A stretch of DNA of 51,250 nt, taken from Helicobacter labacensis. GTDB lineage: Bacteria > Campylobacterota > Campylobacteria > Campylobacterales > Helicobacteraceae. The stretch lies in assembly GCF_003660285.1 (NCBI RefSeq), contig NZ_QXQQ01000009.1, forward strand, positions 1-51,250. The letters run 5' to 3'. This document shows, one piece after another, positions 8,396-16,797 of the stretch (within the stretch, counting starts at the first letter, position 1; each line of letters begins with the position of its first letter). The translations under genes were made by a program, and so were the position numbers. A model generated the notes under the pieces. The model was given only the letters and a program-made list of their open reading frames with translations, was not told the DNA's origin and made no database searches.

Positions 8396-9133
8396 TTACT
8401 GTGCGGTATAACCGCCATCGATGACTAAGGATTGCCCCGTGATACTCTTAGCCGCATCGCTAGCCAAGAATAGAGCGAGTTTAGCGATGTCTGCAATGGG
8501 GATGAGGCGTTTTTGAGGGATGAGGGGGTAGAGGATTTTTTCTAGGGCTTCTTGGGCACTCATTTGGCGGGTTTTAGCCAAATCAGCGAGCTGATTGCGC
8601 ACTAAGGGGGTATCCACATAGCCCGGGCAAATGGCATTGGCTGTGATGTTAAAAAGCGCGCCCTCAAGCGCGCAAACTTTAGTCAGTCCAATGAGTCCGT
8701 GTTTGGCACTGTTGTAAGCGGCTTTGCCAGCAAAGCCCATGTTAAGAATGCGTCCAAATTTTTGCGCCTTCATTAGGGGGAAGGCGCATTTAGTGAGCAT
8801 AAAAGGTCCTACCAACTCCACTTGCAACATTTTATTAAACACGGCTGTAGGAAAATCCTCAAGCAAGGCGATATGCTGGAATCCGGCGTTATTGATGAGC
8901 ACATCTACAGAGCCAAAAGTCTTTTGGGTTTGCATGATGAGATTTTGACAAGAGTCTTCTTGTGCCACATCACAAGGGATAAAGATCGCATTTTTAGAGG
9001 GCGTGCTAGTAGCCACTTGATTCAAAGCCTCTTGGTTTAAATCTGAAAAAACCACCTTATGCCCCTCTTGTAAAAAAGCTTGCGCGATGCCAAGCCCAAT
9101 CCCGCTAGCACTCCCGGTGATGAGCACGACCAT
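8396..9133 (-). CDS. 3-hydroxybutyrate dehydrogenase (SDR), active-site segment deleted
   Basis: Classical short-chain dehydrogenases of this type oxidise 3-hydroxybutyrate to acetoacetate with NAD. The Rossmann motif TGSASGIG, the NNAG motif, YNSAKHG (catalytic Tyr/Lys), the CPGYVDTPLVRNQLADLAKT signature of 3-hydroxybutyrate dehydrogenases and the terminal IDGGYTAQ are all present. The segment before the catalytic Tyr is shortened: relatives read IINM-x-S-xNGL-x-GFAGKAAYN, here it is ILNMGFAGKAAYN. About seven residues that include the catalytic Ser and the structural Asn are gone, in frame (DNA near 8738). Length 245 rather than about 255 agrees. The protein may fold but is probably inactive. 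It lies upstream of a truncated permease, so the pathway looks lost. Confidence 0.88.
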   Translation of the reverse strand: MVVLITGSASGIGLGIAQAFLQEGHKVVFSDLNQEALNQVATSTPSKNAIFIPCDVAQEDSCQNLIMQTQKTFGSVDVLINNAGFQHIALLEDFPTAVFNKMLQVELVGPFMLTKCAFPLMKAQKFGRILNMGFAGKAAYNSAKHGLIGLTKVCALEGALFNITANAICPGYVDTPLVRNQLADLAKTRQMSAQEALEKILYPLIPQKRLIPIADIAKLALFLASDAAKSITGQSLVIDGGYTAQ

Positions 9134-9267
9134 AGTAACTCCCTAGTTTTTAATAGAATGCTAGCACCTTTTGCTAAGGCTTTAGCAATGGGGCGTAGTT
9201 TTGGGTCTTTAGGGCGTGCGCTGTTGCTTTTTCGCACAAGGGGGTTAAAGGGCACTTTTTTGGGCTA
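9134..9267. other. intergenic region before the tRNA cluster
   Basis: The stretch between the dehydrogenase start and the tRNA promoter holds an open frame of 37 codons on the plus strand (9161-9274, MLAPFAKALAMGRSF...). It has no convincing ribosome site and I do not call it a gene. It may carry the dehydrogenase promoter on the minus strand. Confidence 0.3.
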
Positions 9268-9296
9268 TTGACTTGTTAAAAAATTCGTGCTAGAAT
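9268..9296 (+). promoter_or_regulatory. sigma-70 promoter of the tRNA-Gly gene
   Basis: TTGACT (9268-9273) and TAGAAT (9291-9296) are separated by 17 bp, a near-consensus housekeeping promoter. The tRNA begins 11 bp after the -10. A clear -35 is unusual for Helicobacter, where most promoters rely on the -10, but is common for stable RNA genes. Confidence 0.8.
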
Positions 9297-9306
9297 GAGC
9301 GTTTTT

Positions 9307-9381
9307 GCGGGAATAGCTCAGTGGTAGAGCACGACCTTGCCAAGGTCGGGGCCGCGGGTTCGATCCCCGTTTCCCGCTCCA
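9307..9381 (+). tRNA. tRNA-Gly (anticodon GCC)
   Basis: The 75-nt sequence folds as a cloverleaf: acceptor GCGGGAA pairs with TTCCCGC, the anticodon stem CGACC/GGTCG encloses loop TTGCCAA with anticodon GCC, and the T-arm carries GGTTCGATCC. The terminal CCA is encoded. It is the first gene of the cluster and follows a strong promoter. Confidence 0.97.
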
Positions 9382-9405
9382 TTTTTGATTCTCGAGGGGT
9401 TTTTG

Positions 9406-9717
9406 ATGTTGCGTGTTGCTAGGCTTGCTGGCGTGTTTGTGTGCGCGGGGTTGTTGTTGGTGGGTTGTGGCACATCCATTCCCGTAGGTGCTCTTTACAC
9501 AGATGTCAAGGTTCCGGTTTCGGGTAATGGGGGACACCACTCCAAGAGAGGGGAGGCGAGTTGCACCAGCATTCTTAGTCTCATCGCTATGGGGGATTGC
9601 TCTGTGGAGACGGCTGCTAAGGCGGGGGGCATTAGCAATATTAAGTCTGTGGATCGCAAAGTTACCAATATTTTAGGTATCTATGGCAGATACACGACTA
9701 TTGTCAAGGGCGATTAA
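9406..9717 (+). CDS. TRL-like (tRNA-associated locus) lipoprotein
   Basis: The 103-residue product has a signal peptide with lipobox LLLVGC (Cys about residue 22), so it is a small outer-envelope lipoprotein. The mature part shows the TRL family pattern: VPV near the start, SKRGEASCTSIL, AMGDCSVETAAKAGGI, and NILGIYGRYTTIVKG at the end. The family is named for its occurrence next to tRNA genes, and here it lies between tRNA-Gly and tRNA-Leu. GAGGGG precedes the ATG at 9406. It probably depends on the tRNA-Gly promoter. Its molecular function is not known. Confidence 0.85.
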   Translation: MLRVARLAGVFVCAGLLLVGCGTSIPVGALYTDVKVPVSGNGGHHSKRGEASCTSILSLIAMGDCSVETAAKAGGISNIKSVDRKVTNILGIYGRYTTIVKGD

Positions 9718-9725
9718 TAGCCCTT

Positions 9726-9749
9726 TAAACGCCCTTGCAAGGGCGTTTA
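9726..9749 (+). terminator. perfect 24-nt palindrome between TRL gene and tRNA-Leu
   Basis: TAAACGCCCTTG and CAAGGGCGTTTA form a perfect inverted repeat directly after the TRL stop codon. It lacks a long U tail, so it may act as a weak terminator, an RNA-processing site, or a 3' stabiliser that separates the mRNA from the downstream tRNAs. Confidence 0.5.
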
Positions 9750-9752
9750 TGT

Positions 9753-9839
9753 GCCCAGGTGGTGGAATAGGTAGACACAAGGGACTTAAAATCCCTCGGT
9801 AGCAATACCGTGCCGGTTCAAGTCCGGCTTTGGGCACCA
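9753..9839 (+). tRNA. tRNA-Leu (anticodon TAA)
   Basis: The 87-nt sequence has the long variable arm of tRNA-Leu (CGGTAGCAATACCG). The anticodon stem AGGGA/TCCCT encloses CTTAAAA with anticodon TAA. The acceptor GCCCAGG pairs with TTTGGGC, allowing two G-T pairs, and CCA is encoded. It is separated from tRNA-Cys by one base. Confidence 0.96.
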
Positions 9840-9840
9840 T

Positions 9841-9914
9841 GGCGACATAGCCAAGTGGTAAGGCATGGGTCTGCAAAACCTTGATCCCCGGTTCGAGTCC
9901 GGGTGTCGCCTCCA
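9841..9914 (+). tRNA. tRNA-Cys (anticodon GCA)
   Basis: The 74-nt cloverleaf has acceptor GGCGACA pairing with TGTCGCC, an anticodon arm GGGT-CTGCAAA-ACCT (weak outer pair) with anticodon GCA, T-arm CCCCGGTTCGAGTCCGGG and encoded CCA. Confidence 0.96.
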
Positions 9915-9932
9915 ATACGACTTACTTTTTAA

Positions 9933-10020
9933 CGGGAGATGGCTGAGTGGTTGAAAGCGGCGGTCTTGAAAACCGTTGAGGGTCATACCTCCGGGGGTTC
10001 GAATCCCTCTCTCCCGGCCA
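9933..10020 (+). tRNA. tRNA-Ser (anticodon TGA)
   Basis: The 88-nt sequence has the long variable arm of tRNA-Ser. Acceptor CGGGAGA pairs with TCTCCCG, discriminator G and CCA follow, and the anticodon stem CGGT/ACCG encloses CTTGAAA with anticodon TGA. It is the last tRNA of the cluster. Confidence 0.95.
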
Positions 10021-10047
10021 GCATCTTCTATCATTCTTAAGGTTTTG

Positions 10048-11523
10048 ATGGGGCATTCGATTTTAAGTTTATTAGTGCCTATAGGCGTGATCGCCATGGT
10101 AGTGTTGACTAAACGCGTGGCTCTCTCGCTTTTTAGCGGGATTGTCTTGGGGGCGTGGCTGGTAAGTGATAGCCTGTGGGACACCTTAAGCGTCATTTAT
10201 GCCAAATTGAGCGCGGTGTTTTACAGCAACACCCCCACTTTTAGCCTCAATACCAATAGTCTTTATATCTTTGCCTTTTTAGTGCTCTTGGGGGTGTTAA
10301 CCCAAGTGATTAGCGCCTCTGGAGCTAGCGCGTCTTTTGTGCTCAAGGCGCGTCAATTTGTCAAAAGCGCGCGCCAGTGCGAATTTGTCGCCCTCTTTGC
10401 GGGGTTGGTGATTTTTTTAGACGACTATTTTAACGCCCTCATTGTAGGGCAGGTGAGTAAATCTCTCAATGACGCGCACCAAAGTAGCCGTGAAAGGCTA
10501 GCTTACATCATCGATTCCACTTGCGCGCCCGTGTGCATGCTCATGCCCATCTCTAGCTGGGGGGCTTATATTGTGGGGGTGATGCAAAACGAGGGGATTG
10601 AAAATAGTTTTGCGCTTTTGCTTGCTAGTATCACTAGCAATTATTACGCGTGGTTTGCGCTTATCGCGGTGTTTTTGACGATTTTATGGCAGATCAATTT
10701 GCCCGCTATGGTGCGCTACAGAAATGTAGGGGTGCAAGATTTAAGCCCTATTGCAAATCTCCAAAGCCCCAAAGCCCCCGTTTGGCTCTTGTTGAGCAGT
10801 GTGGGAATCTTGATTCTTAGCACCTGCGCGTTGATCTTTTACACGGGCTATACCAACGCCCCAAGCGGCGATCTCTTAGACTTGCTTAAAAACACCCAAA
10901 CCAGCTTTTCTCTCTTCATAGGGGGGTTGATTTCTTTGGGCACCACCTTGATTCTAGCAAGGAAGTATGTGGGCGCACTAATCCCCCTTGTGGTGCAAGG
11001 TTTTAAGAGCATGCAAGGCGCGATCTTGGTGCTGATTTTAGCATGGGCAATTGGGTCCCTGATTCGCGATGACTTGCAAACGGGGGTGTATCTAGCTAGT
11101 CTTGTGGGGCATTTTCAAGGGGTGGGAGAGTGGCTGGGGGTGGTGTTGTTTGTGATCTCGGGTTTTATCGCCTTTAGCACAGGCACTAGCTGGGGCGCGT
11201 TTGCGATCATGTTGCCCATTGGGGTTAGCATGAGCGCGGGGCTGGGGGGGGATTTGGTGTTGGTGATCGCGGCTATTCTCTCAGGGGCTGTTTATGGGGA
11301 TCATGCCTCGCCCATTTCAGACACCACAATTCTCTCTGCCACCGGGGCGGGTTGTTCTGTGCAAAGCCATTTTTTAACCCAATTACCCTACGCGAGCTTG
11401 AGCGCGCTATGCGCCCTAGTGGCTTTTTTGGTAGCTAGTTTGAGTCTGTCTAAAATATTGGGCTTTTTAGTGGGGTTGGGTTTGTTATTAGGTTTATTTT
11501 TCTTACTCAAACAAAGGCACTAG
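10048..11523 (+). CDS. NhaC-family Na+/H+ antiporter-like membrane protein
   Basis: A polytopic inner-membrane protein of 491 residues with about 10-12 hydrophobic segments. Family patterns include the paired acidic motif in LVIFLDDYFNALIVG, the conserved SSWGAYIVG, AWAIGSLIRDDLQTG in the second half, and FSTGTSWGAFAIMLPIG followed by GAVYGDHASPISDTTILSATGA, which are strong markers of the NhaC/DUF-type antiporter group. Such proteins exchange Na+ (or an organic substrate) for protons. The ATG at 10048 is chosen because longer frames run back into tRNA-Ser. It may read through from the tRNA cluster. Exact substrate is not certain. Confidence 0.88.
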   Translation: MGHSILSLLVPIGVIAMVVLTKRVALSLFSGIVLGAWLVSDSLWDTLSVIYAKLSAVFYSNTPTFSLNTNSLYIFAFLVLLGVLTQVISASGASASFVLKARQFVKSARQCEFVALFAGLVIFLDDYFNALIVGQVSKSLNDAHQSSRERLAYIIDSTCAPVCMLMPISSWGAYIVGVMQNEGIENSFALLLASITSNYYAWFALIAVFLTILWQINLPAMVRYRNVGVQDLSPIANLQSPKAPVWLLLSSVGILILSTCALIFYTGYTNAPSGDLLDLLKNTQTSFSLFIGGLISLGTTLILARKYVGALIPLVVQGFKSMQGAILVLILAWAIGSLIRDDLQTGVYLASLVGHFQGVGEWLGVVLFVISGFIAFSTGTSWGAFAIMLPIGVSMSAGLGGDLVLVIAAILSGAVYGDHASPISDTTILSATGAGCSVQSHFLTQLPYASLSALCALVAFLVASLSLSKILGFLVGLGLLLGLFFLLKQRH

Positions 11524-11635
11524 GCACTATCACTATTAGTAACACCGCCTTTCTTTTGGAGGTGATTAAAAATTTAGGATCAAAAGCATTAATGTTTAGA
11601 GATTAGAATCGGGGCACATTTTTTAAGGAGAAAAC

Positions 11636-13141
11636 ATGAGTGTTTATAAAGATAGCCGCCAGATTTTTAAGCCCCGCTATGAAAACTACATCGGGGGGGA
11701 ATGGGTCAAGCCTGTGGAGGGGAAGTATAAAGCCAATAAGAGTTCTATCAATGGGGAGGTGCTGTGTGAAGTGCCCCTATCTAGCCCCCAAGACATTGAT
11801 AAAGCCCTAGATAGCGCGCACAAAGCGAAGGACGCTTGGGGCAAAACCCCCATTGAGGCGCGATCCCGCCTCTTGTTCCAAATTGCCGATCGCTTAGAGG
11901 CTAATTTAGAAAAGCTCGCCTATGCAGAAACTTGGGACAATGGCAAACCCATTCGCGAAACTCTAGCCGCAGATATTCCCCTAGCTATCGATCATTTCCG
12001 CTACTTTGCTAGCTGTATCCGTGCCCAAGAGGGGGGTATTAGCGACATTGAAGAGAATTTAGTCGCCTACCATTTCCATGAACCCCTGGGTGTGGTGGGG
12101 CAGATCATCCCCTGGAATTTTCCCATTTTGATGTGTGCATGGAAGCTCGCCCCGGCTTTGGCTGCAGGCAATGCGGTGGTGCTCAAGCCCGCATCCCCCA
12201 CCCCGGCTAGCGCGCTAGTGTTGCTAGAGATCATCGGGGATCTCTTGCCCGCTGGGGTGGTGAATGTGGTCAATGGTAGCGGGGGACAGATTGGCAAACA
12301 CCTAGCCACCAGCCCCAAGATCGCCAAAGTGGCTTTCACCGGATCCACCGCAGTGGGGCGACAAATCATGCAATTTGCTACAGAAAACATCATTCCTTGC
12401 ACCTTAGAACTAGGGGGTAAGAGTCCTAATATTTTCTTCCCGGATATTTATGAGCATGAGGACGCGTTTTTAGATAAGGCTGTTGAGGGGCTAGTGCTTT
12501 TTGCACTCAACCAAGGCGAGGTGTGCACCTGCCCCTCGCGCGCTTTGGTTCATGAGAGTATTTATGAGGACTTTATAGGCAAGGTGTTAGAGAGGATCAA
12601 GGCAATCAAAACAGGTAACCCGCTGGATTTAGAAACCATGATAGGCGCGCAGGTGGATGAAAACCAAGTCAACACCATTTTAAACTACATCCAATTAGCC
12701 CATCAAGAGGGGGCGCAGTGCCTTATTGGGGGGGCTAGAAACCACATCGCCGGTTTAGAAAAAGGGTGCTATATCCAGCCCACTATTTTTAAGGGACATA
12801 ATAAGATGCGTATCTTCCAAGAAGAAATCTTTGGTCCCGTGTTAGCCCTTACCACCTTTAAAGACGAGAAAGAGGCTCTAGAGATCGCCAATGACACCAT
12901 GTTTGGGCTAGGAGCGGGGGTGTGGACGCGCGACATCAACCGGGCTTACCATTTCGGGCGCGCGATCAAGGCTGGGAGAGTGTGGACGAATTGCTACCAC
13001 ATGTATCCTGCCCATGCCGCCTTTGGGGGGTATAAGCAAAGTGGGATTGGGCGTGAAGGGCATAAGATGATGTTAGAGCATTACCAACAAACTAAAAATA
13101 TCTTGGTGAGCTATAGCCCGCACAAACTAGGATTCTTTTAA
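11636..13141 (+). CDS. NAD-dependent aldehyde dehydrogenase (ExaC/AldB-like)
   Basis: A 501-residue cytosolic enzyme that oxidises aldehydes, probably acetaldehyde, to acids. It shows [40 protein letters not shown], the [11 protein letters not shown] motif with the catalytic Glu, the active-site Cys in [12 protein letters not shown], and [10 protein letters not shown]. The [22 protein letters not shown] start is typical of the group linked to alcohol oxidation. AAGGAG lies 6 bp before the ATG, and TAGAAT at about 11604 may be the -10. The following DUF779 gene overlaps by one base. A zinc alcohol dehydrogenase lies 1.8 kb further on, the opposite strand, and could supply the substrate. H. pylori lacks a clear counterpart as far as I recall. 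Confidence 0.94.
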   Translation: MSVYKDSRQIFKPRYENYIGGEWVKPVEGKYKANKSSINGEVLCEVPLSSPQDIDKALDSAHKAKDAWGKTPIEARSRLLFQIADRLEANLEKLAYAETWDNGKPIRETLAADIPLAIDHFRYFASCIRAQEGGISDIEENLVAYHFHEPLGVVGQIIPWNFPILMCAWKLAPALAAGNAVVLKPASPTPASALVLLEIIGDLLPAGVVNVVNGSGGQIGKHLATSPKIAKVAFTGSTAVGRQIMQFATENIIPCTLELGGKSPNIFFPDIYEHEDAFLDKAVEGLVLFALNQGEVCTCPSRALVHESIYEDFIGKVLERIKAIKTGNPLDLETMIGAQVDENQVNTILNYIQLAHQEGAQCLIGGARNHIAGLEKGCYIQPTIFKGHNKMRIFQEEIFGPVLALTTFKDEKEALEIANDTMFGLGAGVWTRDINRAYHFGRAIKAGRVWTNCYHMYPAHAAFGGYKQSGIGREGHKMMLEHYQQTKNILVSYSPHKLGFF

Positions 13142-13503
13142 TGTCTGAGCGCGTGGTAGCGACTAAGGCAGCGCTCTCTCTCATTGCAGAGCTCAAAATT
13201 GCCCACCCAGAGGGGTTTATTTTCTACCACTCTTGTGGGTGTTGTGATGGTAGTGTGGTCTATGCCTACGCTAAGGGGGATTTTAAGCTAGGGCAAAATG
13301 ATGTGTGTCTAGGGGAGATAGAGGGGGTCGCCTTTTACATGCACCAAGAACAATACAACTACCAACGGCACACCCAACTCATCTTAGACATCCAACCCAT
13401 AGAGGGGAGTGAATTCTCCCTAGCCTATGGGACGGGCAAGAGTTTTAGCCTCACAAGCCGTGTGTTTAGCCCCCAAGAGTTAGCGCAACTACAAGAGAGC
13501 TAA
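13141..13503 (+). CDS. DUF779 protein, aldehyde dehydrogenase partner
   Basis: The 120-residue product carries the DUF779 signature: the FIFYHSCGCCDGS cysteine cluster near residue 30, the central GEIEGVAFYMHQEQYNYQRHTQLILDI, and an ending SLAYGTGKSFSLTSRVF. The usual motif is HSGGCCDGS; here one Gly is Cys, giving three closely spaced cysteines. DUF779 genes almost always follow acetaldehyde dehydrogenase genes, and this one starts in the TAATG overlap with that gene, so they are co-translated. A role in metal or thiol handling for the dehydrogenase is suspected but not shown. Confidence 0.9.
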   Translation: MSERVVATKAALSLIAELKIAHPEGFIFYHSCGCCDGSVVYAYAKGDFKLGQNDVCLGEIEGVAFYMHQEQYNYQRHTQLILDIQPIEGSEFSLAYGTGKSFSLTSRVFSPQELAQLQES

Positions 13504-14959
13504 AAAGAGGCAATGAGTTGGGTATAAAGCGCGCTACGATCTTGATAGCCACCCCCACAGTAGGTGGTGCTAGGGTTGCAATAGGCATTCAAGCCCGCTT
13601 GGTAGCCCTTGTTGGTATGGATTCCATAGTAGACTAAATCTAGTAAGCCCTTGAGATAGGGAGTGAATTGGTAGCTTAGCGAGAGGATCACGCGCCCCTC
13701 ATAAGACACTGGCGCGCTAGACCACTGCCAAGTCATCCGCCATGCAAAAGCCTTTTTAAAATGCGTGCCCCCGTAAATGAGTACCCCGGTTATCGCGTTG
13801 GCTTTAAGGGCGGTGCCTGCGTAACCAGCCCAAAGGCTATTACCATAGAGTTCTACACCAGCGGGGTTACCTGTGTTGCCCACCCACGCGTGGCGTTGCC
13901 AAAATTCTTATAAAAAGTCCCCATGAGAAAGAACTGACCGATGTCAAAGCGTTGGCGGATAATGAGACTCTGCCCATTGGGCGTGGCCGGGTTGTCGTAG
14001 CGATAAATCGCCTTCCCTGCAGTGTTAAGCACCATCCAAGGGTAATAAAGGGGGAAAAACGCGCTAATCTGGGTGTTAGAACGCCACCCCTTGCCCTCAA
14101 AGTTAGGGTTGCTATCCCAACCTATCCTAAGACCCGGTGCGTTGAACATTTTGGGTGAAAAGTAAAAAAAGCCTTCGGCTAAAAAGTGGTGCTTCTGGTA
14201 GGTAAGCTGGATAGCATGCGTGCCGTAAGCGACTTTGTGCCCGCTGGGAGTGTAGCCCCCTTGGGCGTTTTTGTGGTAACCCCCACTATAAACCACCCTA
14301 GGGGCATACCAATCTCTTAACTGCACCCCGGTCGCATAAGCGCGTCCCCAAGAGCTAAACCACCACAAGCGCATGTGCTTAATCTGGGCGTAGACTTCAA
14401 ACCCTTGTGTCTGTCCGCTTTTATAAGCAGCTTGGGAGAGATAACGCCCTGCTTTGATCCCAAAGTAATGTTTGTAATCGTATTCTAAGTAGGCATCGCT
14501 GAAGACATAGAAATGGCTGTATTGGCTAAGTTTGCGGTTTTTAGCCCACACATCATCGCTTTGCACGACATCGGCTGCTCCGCCCAAATACCCATCGTAA
14601 TAGGCGAAGTTTTGGTAAACCACCGATCCTCCGTAAAATTTTTTTGTGCCATCGTAAAGCACTCCCCCCACCATGCCCCCGATGCGCCCATTTAGGCTAT
14701 GCCCAGCTAGAGTTTTGGGCAGAAGGTTAAAAGCAAGGGAGAGATAGCCCGCGATTGTGGCGTATTGCTGCATGGGGTAAATCCCCTCGCTCTTTTCTAC
14801 AGGGTGTTGGTTAAACCCGATCACAGAAGCTTGGTTGGCAAACCCTCCTAATTTATAATCAAAGGCGTGTAGAGAGGTTAATGCTAGGGGAGCGCAAAAT
14901 AGCTTGAGTGTGTAAAGATAGCCAAAGAGGCTATCTCTCTTAGGCGCAAGCCCCATCAA
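13500..14959 (-). pseudogene. Hof-family outer membrane protein with one frameshift
   Basis: The first frame (14959 to about 13885) encodes a signal peptide ending TSLHA and an OprD-like Helicobacter Hof beta-barrel with DYKLGGFANQASVIGFN, IGGMVGGVLYDGT, FGIKAGRY and QTQGFEVYAQIKH. The second frame (13883 to 13500) continues without loss (NTGNPAGVELYGNSLW, then FTPYLKGLLDLVYYG) to a C-terminal Phe, normal for outer membrane insertion. Adding one G to either GGG of GTGGGTGGG near 13879-13885 restores a single protein of about 485 residues, the usual family size. It may be a pseudogene, a phase-variable gene or a consensus error. The start codon overlaps the alcohol dehydrogenase stop by 4 bp, so both share a transcript. 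Confidence 0.82.
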
Positions 14960-16017
14960 CCCCCCAAGGATTTTTTAATGTCAATGACATACCTAAAGGG
15001 CGCGTTGGAGTGAGTGAGATTGTAATAGGCTTGATCGATGTCCTTGCCCTCAATGAGCTGGACTTGGGGATAAATATTGTGTAGCACAGAAAAATCTAGC
15101 ATTTCTTGGGTTTCCTTAATCCCCCCAATGAGCGAGCCATAGACTTTTCTATTACCCTGGTTGATCAATTCAATGGCACTAATGCTAGGCATCACTTCTT
15201 TAGGGGGTGCGCCCACAATGGCAAGCTCCCCATTGTAAGCGAGCAATTTAACATAGTCTAGAATCTTGTAGCTTGTGGGGATAGTGGAAATGATGAGGTC
15301 TAAACTCCAAGGCTTGGCATCCTTGGGACTGGTGTAGTAATATTTTGCACCCATGCTTAAGGCTTGTTCCCTCTTAGCCTCACTGCGCGCAAAGACGCTC
15401 ACCTGCGCCCCCATCGCTAGGGCATATTTGAGAGCCATGTGCCCCAACCCTCCAAAACCCGCGATTCCCACCCTTGAGCCCTCTTTGACCTTAGAGAATT
15501 TTAAAGGAGAGTAGGTGGTGATCCCCGCACAAAAGAGCGGGGCGATCTTCTCTAAAGGCGCGTCATGGGGGATCTTAATGGCATAGTCTTCATCTAGCAC
15601 GATTTTATCTGAATACCCGCCCATATGGGGTTGATTGTCATGGAAGTAGTCTAGGCAGTTGTAGGTGAAGACAACCTTGCCATTGGCACAGAGCTGCTCT
15701 TGATGGCTAGTGCACGCCTCGCACACCTTACAAGAATTCACAAAACACCCCACACCCACTTTGTCCCCCACCTTGAATTTAGAAACCTTAAAGCCCACTT
15801 CCTTCACCACGCCTGCAATCTCATGACCGGGGATCATAGGGTAGATCGCCTCTCCCCATTCGCCATAGGCAGAGTGGATGTCGCTATGGCAAATTCCACA
15901 AAAGGCGATCTCCACTAGAATATCCTTTGCGCCTAAAGGGTGGCGCGTGAAGTCAAGTCTCTCAAACTTGCCCTCTTTGGAGTGGATTGCAAAACCCCTA
16001 GCTGGAATGTGCGCCAT
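14956..16017 (-). CDS. zinc-dependent, NADP-type alcohol dehydrogenase (cinnamyl-ADH family)
   Basis: A 353-residue medium-chain dehydrogenase that interconverts primary alcohols and aldehydes. Catalytic zinc ligands lie in CGICHSD and GHEIAGVV, the structural zinc lobe is CKVCEACTSHQEQLC, and the cofactor fold shows GIAGFGGLGHMALKYA followed by FARSEAKR, where the Arg pattern favours NADP(H). The overall arrangement, including FTYNCLDYFHDNQPHMGGYSD split by loops, resembles H. pylori Cad (HP1104) and E. coli YahK. It is followed by the Hof gene with overlap and preceded by an outer membrane protein gene by 12 bp. The aldehyde dehydrogenase on the other strand may use its product. Confidence 0.93.
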   Translation of the reverse strand: MAHIPARGFAIHSKEGKFERLDFTRHPLGAKDILVEIAFCGICHSDIHSAYGEWGEAIYPMIPGHEIAGVVKEVGFKVSKFKVGDKVGVGCFVNSCKVCEACTSHQEQLCANGKVVFTYNCLDYFHDNQPHMGGYSDKIVLDEDYAIKIPHDAPLEKIAPLFCAGITTYSPLKFSKVKEGSRVGIAGFGGLGHMALKYALAMGAQVSVFARSEAKREQALSMGAKYYYTSPKDAKPWSLDLIISTIPTSYKILDYVKLLAYNGELAIVGAPPKEVMPSISAIELINQGNRKVYGSLIGGIKETQEMLDFSVLHNIYPQVQLIEGKDIDQAYYNLTHSNAPFRYVIDIKKSLGG

Positions 16018-16029
16018 GACAACCCTTCA

Positions 16030-16740
16030 TCAAAAATTAAAGCGGTAGCCCACATATAGGCTATATTGTCTGCGGTAGGTGAAAGTCAAGGGACCATTGT
16101 GGAAATAATAGTCGTTGATGGTGGGAATCTTGACCCCAAAATCAAATTCTTGGTGCTTGGCGATGGTGGTGCGAAAACCCGCATTGAACAAGAATTGGAA
16201 GATGGCCGGATCAACATGCCCCTTGGTTTTCAAAAACGCCCTTGTGGTGTTCCCCCAAGAGTTACCCGCAATCGCCACCCCAAAGAAAAGCCCGAAAGTG
16301 GCACTATCTTTATTGATGATGTCATAAAGGGTATCAATACCGCCCCCATAGGTGAACATGTCGGTAAGATTAGCCACCGTGCTGTAAGAAGGATTGCTTG
16401 AAGTCCCAAGATTAGTCAACGCATTAGCCCCAAAGACCGCATGCCCATAGTCAAAGAAACCATAGTAGCGAAAGCCAAACCATTTTTTCTTGCCTAGAAA
16501 GTGCTTGTAACCCACACTGATCCCAAGCCCTTGCATAACAGCCGCATAAGTGTAATGACCACTGGGAAACTTCGCGTAATTGAGTGGATCGCCGGGGGGA
16601 GGGTTTTTGATCATCTGCGCCACCTGCCCCACTTGGTAACTCGCGCCCACATACCACGCATTCCTCTCCGCACACAGGGGGACAGAAAGCGCGCCCAAAA
16701 CAGCCACACCCTTGATGAAGTTAGAAAATGTCTTATTCAT
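16030..16740 (-). CDS. Helicobacter outer membrane protein (Hor/Hop-type)
   Basis: The 236-residue protein has a signal peptide ending PLCA and begins its mature part with ERNAWYVGASYQVGQV, a classic start of Hop/Hor barrels. GYKHFLGKKKWFGFRYYGFFDYGH marks the conserved C-terminal barrel region, and the end YVGYRFNF gives the terminal aromatic needed for Bam-dependent insertion. It lacks the large extracellular N-domain of adhesins such as BabA, so it belongs with the small Hor-type proteins. AGAGGAC precedes the ATG. It may be the first gene of a 16740-to-13500 transcript with adh and hof. Confidence 0.87.
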   Translation of the reverse strand: MNKTFSNFIKGVAVLGALSVPLCAERNAWYVGASYQVGQVAQMIKNPPPGDPLNYAKFPSGHYTYAAVMQGLGISVGYKHFLGKKKWFGFRYYGFFDYGHAVFGANALTNLGTSSNPSYSTVANLTDMFTYGGGIDTLYDIINKDSATFGLFFGVAIAGNSWGNTTRAFLKTKGHVDPAIFQFLFNAGFRTTIAKHQEFDFGVKIPTINDYYFHNGPLTFTYRRQYSLYVGYRFNF

Positions 16741-16797
16741 GCGTCCTCTTTACTGATATTGATGATGTCGTTTTATTCTAGCATATTTTTTTTAAAT

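Noticed and set aside
9161-9274. 37-codon plus-strand frame before the tRNA promoter
   Set aside because: No ribosome site, no recognisable sequence, and it runs into the -35 of the tRNA-Gly promoter.
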